A DNA stretch of 32,223 nt from Burkholderiales bacterium. Lineage in GTDB: Bacteria; Pseudomonadota; Gammaproteobacteria; Burkholderiales; Burkholderiaceae_C. The notes below the pieces were generated by a model. It did no database searches. It saw only the letters and a list, made by a program, of their open reading frames with translations, and was not told where the DNA came from. Positions 26,775 to 32,223 of the stretch are shown in pieces. Position 1 is the stretch's first letter. Each line of letters opens with the position of its first letter. The stretch is from positions 1-32,223 of the forward strand of contig JAFLDH010000017.1 of assembly GCA_017302505.1 (NCBI GenBank). Direction: 5' to 3'. The position numbers and the translations under genes were made by a program.

Positions 26775-26820
26775 TGCCAGTGGCGGGGCGATGCGCGGAG
26801 ACCTTAAACGCACACTGGCA
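26775..26820 (+). other. Long-range stem between fusA and tuf copy 2
   Basis: TGCCAGTG (26775-26782) pairs perfectly with CACTGGCA (26813-26820) around a 30-base loop. It occupies most of the fusA-tuf gap and ends shortly before the tuf ribosome site (CGGAGA). It may set tuf mRNA ends or be chance. Confidence 0.35.
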
Positions 26821-26843
26821 CAGCTCTTTTCCCGGAGATTGAA

Positions 26844-28034
<1,191 letters not shown>

Positions 28035-28045
28035 GGCGGACCATC

Positions 28046-28357
28046 ATGCAAAAACAGAAGATCCGCATTCGCCTGAAGGCCTTCGACTACAAGCTGATCG
28101 ACCAGTCGGCGCTGGAGATTGTCGAGACCGCCAAGCGCACCGGCGCCATCGTGCGCGGCCCCGTGCCGCTGCCGACGCGCATGCAGCGTTTCGACATCCT
28201 TCGCTCGCCGCACGTCAACAAGACCAGCCGCGACCAGTTCGAGATCCGCACGCATCAGCGGCTGATGGACATCGTCGACCCGACCGACAAGACCGTGGAC
28301 GCGCTGATGAAGCTCGACCTGCCGGCCGGCGTGGACGTGGAAATCAAGCTGCAGTAA
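28046..28357 (+). CDS. rpsJ: 30S ribosomal protein S10
   Basis: A 103-residue protein of the 30S head, also known as NusE, partner of NusB in antitermination and of NusG in transcription-translation coupling. It starts [20 protein letters not shown] and contains the flexible loop segment [20 protein letters not shown] with [15 protein letters not shown]. The ATG at 28046 follows AAGGCGGA. It is coupled to tuf at its 5' side and separated from rplC by 155 bases holding a new promoter, so here S10 belongs more to the str unit than to the S10 operon. Confidence 0.98.
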   Translation: MQKQKIRIRLKAFDYKLIDQSALEIVETAKRTGAIVRGPVPLPTRMQRFDILRSPHVNKTSRDQFEIRTHQRLMDIVDPTDKTVDALMKLDLPAGVDVEIKLQ

Positions 28358-28385
28358 GGCAACTCTAGGCGGCTGCGCTTGCAGC

Positions 28386-28394
28386 TGCTACAAT
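28386..28394 (+). promoter_or_regulatory. Extended -10 promoter for rplC operon
   Basis: TGCTACAAT is an extended -10 element (TG, one base, then TACAAT at 28389-28394, five of six consensus bases). No good -35 hexamer is seen 16-18 bases upstream. Transcription would start near 28401, about 110 bases before rplC. A short stem (GCTGC-GCTT-GCAGC, 28372-28385) overlaps the upstream part. Confidence 0.65.
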
Positions 28395-28406
28395 AGAGAG
28401 CTTTTC

Positions 28407-28440
28407 TCGGCGCGCTGCCTCGCAAGAGGCGGTGTGCCGA
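28407..28440 (+). promoter_or_regulatory. rplC leader hairpin with GNRA loop
   Basis: Bases 28407-28421 pair with 28426-28440 over 15 uninterrupted positions (three G-U pairs) around GCAA, a GNRA tetraloop. It begins about 6 bases into the predicted transcript. A second pairing joins CAGCCC (28447-28452) to GGGCTG (28497-28502), next to the rplC ribosome site. In E. coli, L4 controls its operon through a leader; L4 is encoded just downstream here, so a similar role is plausible but unproven. Confidence 0.6.
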
Positions 28441-28512
28441 ATTCATCAGCCCGGCCAATCGATGTCGGGTTTGTCAAACAAAGGCTCCGCAACCCGGGGC
28501 TGGAGAAGAACC

Positions 28513-29181
28513 ATGAGTCTGAGCCATCGTCTCGGATTGCTGGGTCGGAAGGTGGGCATGATGCGCATCTTCACGGACGACGGCGACGCCGTGCCCGTGA
28601 CCGTGCTGGACGTGTCCAACAACCGCGTCACCCAGGTCAAGACCGAAGCCGTGGACGGCTATAGCGCCATCCAGGTTGCCTTCGGCGAACGCAAGGCCTC
28701 CCGTGTCACCAAGCCCGAAGCGGGCCACCTGGCCAAGGCTGGCGTGATGGCGGGCGAAGTGCTGCGCGAATTCCGCGTCACGCCCGAGATCGCCGCCGAG
28801 TACAAGCCCGGCGCGACGCTGCCGGTGGGCCTGTTTGCCGTCGGCCAAGCGGTCGACGTGCAGGGCACCTCGATCGGCAAGGGCTTCACCGGCACCATCA
28901 AGCGCCACAACTTCGGCTCGCAGCGCGCGTCGCACGGCAACAGCCGTTCGCACAACGTGCCGGGCTCGATCTCGATGGCGCAGGACCCGGGCCGCGTGTT
29001 CCCGGGCAAGAAGATGTCCGGCCATCTGGGCGACGTGACCGTCACCACGCAGAACCTGGACATCGTGCGCATCGACGAGGCGCGCTCGCTGCTGCTGGTG
29101 CGCGGCGCCGTGCCGGGTGCCAAGAACGGCCATGTGGTCGTGCGCCCGGCGGTCAAGGCCAAGGCGAAGGGAGCCAACTGA
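28513..29181 (+). CDS. rplC: 50S ribosomal protein L3
   Basis: A 222-residue early assembly protein near the peptidyl transferase centre. It starts [20 protein letters not shown] and has [20 protein letters not shown], then [20 protein letters not shown] with the loop that reaches towards the catalytic site; the Gln in this loop is the usual PrmB methylation site. The ATG at 28513 follows GGAGAAG; upstream in-frame ATGs fall in the leader and do not fit the family. Its stop overlaps the rplD start by one base (TGATG). Confidence 0.98.
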   Translation: MSLSHRLGLLGRKVGMMRIFTDDGDAVPVTVLDVSNNRVTQVKTEAVDGYSAIQVAFGERKASRVTKPEAGHLAKAGVMAGEVLREFRVTPEIAAEYKPGATLPVGLFAVGQAVDVQGTSIGKGFTGTIKRHNFGSQRASHGNSRSHNVPGSISMAQDPGRVFPGKKMSGHLGDVTVTTQNLDIVRIDEARSLLLVRGAVPGAKNGHVVVRPAVKAKAKGAN

Positions 29182-29801
29182 TGCAACTCGAGCTCCTGAA
29201 CGAACAAGGGCAGTCCACCGCCAAGGTCGACGCCCCGGACACCGTGTTCGCGCGCGACTACAACGAAGCGCTGGTGCACCAGGTGGTGGTGGCCTACCAG
29301 GCCAACGCCCGCCAGGGCACGCGCGCGCAGCTGACCCGCGCCGAAGTCAAGCATTCGACGAAGAAGCCGTTCCGCCAGAAGGGCACCGGCCGCGCCCGCG
29401 CGGGCATGACCTCGTCGCCGATCTGGCGTGGGGGTGGCCGCACCTTCCCGAACAAGCCGGACGAGAACTTCGCGCACAAGGTCAACAAGAAGATGTACCG
29501 CGCCGGCATGGCGTCGATCCTGTCGCAGCTGGCCCGTGACGGCCGCCTGGCGGTGGTGGATTCGATCGCCGTCGAGGCGCCGAAGACCAAGCTGCTGGCG
29601 CAGAAGTTCAAGGCCATGGGCCTGGATTCGGTGATGGTCATCGCCGACCGCGTCGACGACAACCTGGCGCTGGCCTCGCGCAACCTGGCCAATGTGCTGG
29701 TGGTCGAGCCGCGCTACGCCGACCCGCTGTCGCTGGTGTTCTACAAGAAGGTGCTGGTCACCAAGGGCGCCATCGACCAGCTGAAGGAGATGTACGCATG
29801 A
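29181..29801 (+). CDS. rplD: 50S ribosomal protein L4
   Basis: A 206-residue protein with a globular domain and a long loop that lines the exit tunnel. The loop region holds [20 protein letters not shown] followed by [13 protein letters not shown] and [11 protein letters not shown], where macrolide-linked changes arise in other species; it is wild type here. In E. coli L4 also represses its operon at both transcription and translation. The start overlaps the rplC stop, and the stop overlaps the rplW start (ATGA), so the series is translationally coupled. Confidence 0.98.
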   Translation: MQLELLNEQGQSTAKVDAPDTVFARDYNEALVHQVVVAYQANARQGTRAQLTRAEVKHSTKKPFRQKGTGRARAGMTSSPIWRGGGRTFPNKPDENFAHKVNKKMYRAGMASILSQLARDGRLAVVDSIAVEAPKTKLLAQKFKAMGLDSVMVIADRVDDNLALASRNLANVLVVEPRYADPLSLVFYKKVLVTKGAIDQLKEMYA

Positions 29802-30124
29802 GCACGCCCAAGACCGCCAAGAAGCCCGACGAGGGCCGCCTCGCGCAGGTGCTGGTCGCGCCCATCATCTCGGAGAAGGCCACGCGCATTGCCGAGAAGC
29901 AGAACCAGGTGCTGTTCAAGGTGCTGCGCAACGCCACCAAGCCCGAGATCAAGGCTGCCGTCGAACTGATGTTCAAGGTGGAAGTGGCTTCGGTGCAGAC
30001 CGTCAACCAGATGGGCAAGACCAAGCGCTTCGGCCGGTCGATCGGCCGCCGTGACCACGTGAAGAAGGCCTATGTGTGCCTGAAGCCGGGTCAGGAGCTC
30101 AACTTCTCCGGGGAGGCCGCGTAA
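29798..30124 (+). CDS. rplW: 50S ribosomal protein L23
   Basis: A 108-residue protein at the tunnel exit, docking site for trigger factor and SRP. It has [40 protein letters not shown] and [20 protein letters not shown], all characteristic. The N-terminal [14 protein letters not shown] extension is slightly longer than the E. coli form, as in other Burkholderiales. The ATG overlaps the rplD stop, and its TAA overlaps the rplB ATG by one base. Confidence 0.97.
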   Translation: MSTPKTAKKPDEGRLAQVLVAPIISEKATRIAEKQNQVLFKVLRNATKPEIKAAVELMFKVEVASVQTVNQMGKTKRFGRSIGRRDHVKKAYVCLKPGQELNFSGEAA

Positions 30125-30948
30125 TGGCCGTCGTCAAAGTCAAGCCGACCTCGCCGGGCCGCCGGGCGGTGGTCAAGGTGGTGCACAAGCACCTGCACAA
30201 GGGCAAGCCGGAAGCGTCGCTGCTGGAGCCGCAGTTCCAGCAGGCCGGCCGCAACAACAACGGCCACATCACGATGCGCCACAAGGGTGGGGGTCACAAG
30301 CACCACTACCGCGTCGTCGATTTCAAGCGCAACAAGGACGGCATCCCGGCGAAGGTCGAGCGCATCGAGTACGACCCGAACCGCACCGCCCATATCGCGC
30401 TGGTCTGCTACGCCGACGGCGAGCGCCGCTACATCATCGCCCCGCGCGGGCTGGAGGTGGGCGCCACGATCGTCAGCGGCGCCGAGGCTCCGATCAAGGC
30501 CGGCAACACGCTGCCCATCCGCAACATCCCGGTGGGTTCCACCGTGCACTGCGTCGAGATCCTGCCCGGCAAGGGCGCGCAGATCGCGCGTTCGGCCGGC
30601 ACCTCGGTGACGCTGATGGCGCGCGAAGGCATCTACGCCCAGCTGCGCCTGCGTTCGGGTGAAGTACGCAAGATCCACATCGACTGCCGCGCCACCATCG
30701 GCGAGGTCAGCAACGAAGAACACAACCTGCGCCAGTACGGCAAGGCCGGCGCGCGCCGCTGGCAGGGCATCCGCCCGACGGTGCGCGGCGTGGCGATGAA
30801 CCCGATCGACCACCCGCATGGTGGCGGCGAAGGCCGCACCGGCGAGGGCCAGGCGCCGGTGTCGCCGTGGAACACGCTGACCAAGGGCTACCGCACGCGC
30901 AGCAACAAGCGCACGCAGACGATGATCGTCTCGCGTCGCAAGAAGTAA
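30124..30948 (+). CDS. rplB: 50S ribosomal protein L2
   Basis: A 274-residue protein needed for subunit joining and peptidyl transfer. It has the SH3-like and OB domains with [40 protein letters not shown] and the C-terminal [17 protein letters not shown]; the conserved histidine in this last motif is at about residue 230. It ends with a basic tail, TMIVSRRKK. The start ATG at 30124 overlaps the rplW stop (TAATG). rpsS follows after 12 bases. Confidence 0.98.
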   Translation: MAVVKVKPTSPGRRAVVKVVHKHLHKGKPEASLLEPQFQQAGRNNNGHITMRHKGGGHKHHYRVVDFKRNKDGIPAKVERIEYDPNRTAHIALVCYADGERRYIIAPRGLEVGATIVSGAEAPIKAGNTLPIRNIPVGSTVHCVEILPGKGAQIARSAGTSVTLMAREGIYAQLRLRSGEVRKIHIDCRATIGEVSNEEHNLRQYGKAGARRWQGIRPTVRGVAMNPIDHPHGGGEGRTGEGQAPVSPWNTLTKGYRTRSNKRTQTMIVSRRKK

Positions 30949-30960
30949 GGGGCCAGCAGC

Positions 30961-31236
30961 ATGGCACGTTCCCTCAAGAAGGGTCCCTTCGTGGACCACC
31001 ACCTGATGGCCAAGGTCGAGAAGGCCGCCGCCATCAAGGACAAGAAGCCGGTGAAGACCTGGTCGCGCCGCTCGACGATCCTGCCCGAGTTCATCGGCCT
31101 GACGATCGCCGTGCACAACGGCAAGCAGCATGTGCCGCTGTACGTGACCGACCAGATGGTCGGCCACAAGCTGGGCGAGTTTGCCCAGACGCGCACCTTC
31201 AAGGGTCACCCGGCCGACAAGAAGGCCAAGAAGTAA
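30961..31236 (+). CDS. rpsS: 30S ribosomal protein S19
   Basis: A 91-residue protein of the 30S head that contacts S13 and the intersubunit bridge. It opens [20 protein letters not shown] and contains the family motif [20 protein letters not shown] and [16 protein letters not shown], ending in a Lys-rich tail. The ATG at 30961 follows TAAGGGG. rplV begins 12 bases after the stop if the second of its two candidate starts is used. Confidence 0.98.
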   Translation: MARSLKKGPFVDHHLMAKVEKAAAIKDKKPVKTWSRRSTILPEFIGLTIAVHNGKQHVPLYVTDQMVGHKLGEFAQTRTFKGHPADKKAKK

Positions 31237-31248
31237 GGGATGCCTACG

Positions 31249-31578
31249 ATGGAAACCAAAGCAATCGTGCGTGGTGTGCGCCTGTCGGCCGACAAGGGCC
31301 GGCTCGTCGCCGACCTGGTGCGCGGCAAGAAGGTCGACCAGGCGCTGGACATCCTGAGCTTCACGCCCAAGAAGGCTGCCGGCATCATCCGCAAGGCGCT
31401 GGCCTCGGCCATCGCCAATGCCGAGCACAACGACGGTGCCGACATCGACGAACTGAAGGTCAAGTCGATCTACGTCGAGCAGGGTGCCACGCTGACGCGT
31501 TCGTCGGCCCGCGCCAAGGGCCGCGGCAACCGCATCAGCAAGCCCACGTGTCACATCTACGTGACGGTCGGCAACTAA
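31249..31578 (+). CDS. rplV: 50S ribosomal protein L22
   Basis: A 109-residue protein whose beta-hairpin lines the nascent-peptide tunnel. It starts [20 protein letters not shown] and has [40 protein letters not shown] and [19 protein letters not shown]; the hairpin residues at which macrolide resistance arises look unaltered. I chose ATG 31249 because AAGGGA lies 8 bases upstream; an in-frame ATG at 31240 is part of that ribosome site and would give 112 residues. Confidence 0.95.
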   Translation: METKAIVRGVRLSADKGRLVADLVRGKKVDQALDILSFTPKKAAGIIRKALASAIANAEHNDGADIDELKVKSIYVEQGATLTRSSARAKGRGNRISKPTCHIYVTVGN

Positions 31579-31599
31579 GGCAAGGGCAGAGCAAAGACC

Positions 31600-32223
31600 A
31601 TGGGACAGAAAATCCACCCGACCGGTTTCCGGCTGCCCGTCACGCGTGCCTGGGCGTCGCGCTGGTTCGCCACCAAGCGCAACTTCAGCCAGATGCTGGC
31701 CGAAGACCTGCACGTGCGCGACTTCCTGAAGACGCGCCTGAAGAGCGCCGCCGTCTCGCGCATCCTGATCGAGCGCCCCGCCAAGAACGCCCGCATCACC
31801 ATCTACTCGGCGCGGCCGGGCGTGGTGATCGGCAAGAAGGGCGAGGACATCGAGAACCTGAAGGCCGAACTGGCCAAGCGCCTGGGCGTGCCGGTGGCGG
31901 TCAACATCGAAGAGATCCGCAAGCCGGAGATCGACGCCCAGCTGATCGCCGACAGCATCACCCAGCAGCTCGAGAAGCGCATCATGTTCCGCCGCGCCAT
32001 GAAGCGTGCGATGCAGAACGCCATGCGCCTGGGTGCGCAGGGCATCAAGATCATGTCCTCGGGCCGCCTGAACGGCATCGAGATCGCGCGCTGCGAGTGG
32101 TACCGCGAAGGCCGCGTGCCGCTGCACACGCTGAAGGCCGAGATCGACTACGGCTTCTCGGAAGCCAAGACCACCTACGGCGTCATCGGCGTCAAGGTCT
32201 GGGTCTACCGCGGTGACCGCCTG
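31600..32223 (+). CDS. rpsC: 30S ribosomal protein S3 (truncated by the window edge)
   Basis: The first 208 codons of S3; the gene runs off the right edge and lacks only its C-terminal tail. It starts [20 protein letters not shown]. The KH domain has [15 protein letters not shown] with the GxxG RNA-binding loop. The C-terminal half holds [20 protein letters not shown] and [20 protein letters not shown], part of the mRNA entry helicase region. The ATG at 31600 follows GGCAGAG, 21 bases after the rplV stop. rplP and rpmC would be expected next. Confidence 0.97.
   Translation, partial: MGQKIHPTGFRLPVTRAWASRWFATKRNFSQMLAEDLHVRDFLKTRLKSAAVSRILIERPAKNARITIYSARPGVVIGKKGEDIENLKAELAKRLGVPVAVNIEEIRKPEIDAQLIADSITQQLEKRIMFRRAMKRAMQNAMRLGAQGIKIMSSGRLNGIEIARCEWYREGRVPLHTLKAEIDYGFSEAKTTYGVIGVKVWVYRGDRL

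Overview
The window is about two-thirds G+C and reads as a chromosomal segment of a betaproteobacterium, most likely order Burkholderiales (a Rubrivivax/Leptothrix/Comamonadaceae-type organism). This rests on protein sequences (TrpE N-terminus, L10, S3, a Bug-type solute receptor) and on gene order: trpEG-trpDC, then tRNA-tuf-secE-nusG-rplKAJL-rpoBC, then rpsL-rpsG-fusA-tuf-rpsJ, then rplC-rplD-rplW-rplB-rpsS-rplV-rpsC. The genus is an inference.

Region by region. (a) 1-2409, minus strand: a small catabolic or accessory cluster with the start of an AMP-forming ligase, a Bug-family periplasmic receptor and an imidazolonepropionase-like amidohydrolase. (b) 2516-3058: an exported peroxiredoxin, divergent from the cluster. 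(c) 3075-8930: the trp operon. A 24-residue leader peptide with three Trp codons precedes trpE-trpG, a threonine aldolase gene, trpD-trpC and uracil-DNA glycosylase; the genes overlap or nearly touch. (d) 8967-10640: tRNA-Tyr, tRNA-Gly, tRNA-Thr, a first tuf gene and tRNA-Trp. (e) 10738-22890: secE, nusG, rplK, rplA, rplJ, rplL, rpoB and rpoC, with structured intercistronic spacers and a rho-independent terminator after rpoC. (f) 22901-23377, minus strand: a lone PIN-domain gene. (g) 23369-28357: the str operon (rpsL, rpsG, fusA, second tuf) continuing into rpsJ, from a near-consensus promoter. (h) 28386-32223: a new extended -10 promoter and a hairpin-topped leader, then rplC through a truncated rpsC.

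Most of the window is core transcription and translation machinery in an order typical of the lineage. The less ordinary parts are non-coding: the trp leader peptide (apparently leaderless) with mutually exclusive RNA pairings, the hairpin leader that separates rplC from rpsJ, hairpin clusters in the rplL-rpoB, rpsL-rpsG and rplA-rplJ gaps, and tandem hairpins at the start of the str mRNA. The orphan PIN gene, whose first codon lies inside the str promoter, is the most unusual coding feature. The two tuf genes differ at only six synonymous positions, pointing to gene conversion. I see no CRISPR array, insertion sequence, prophage or integrase.
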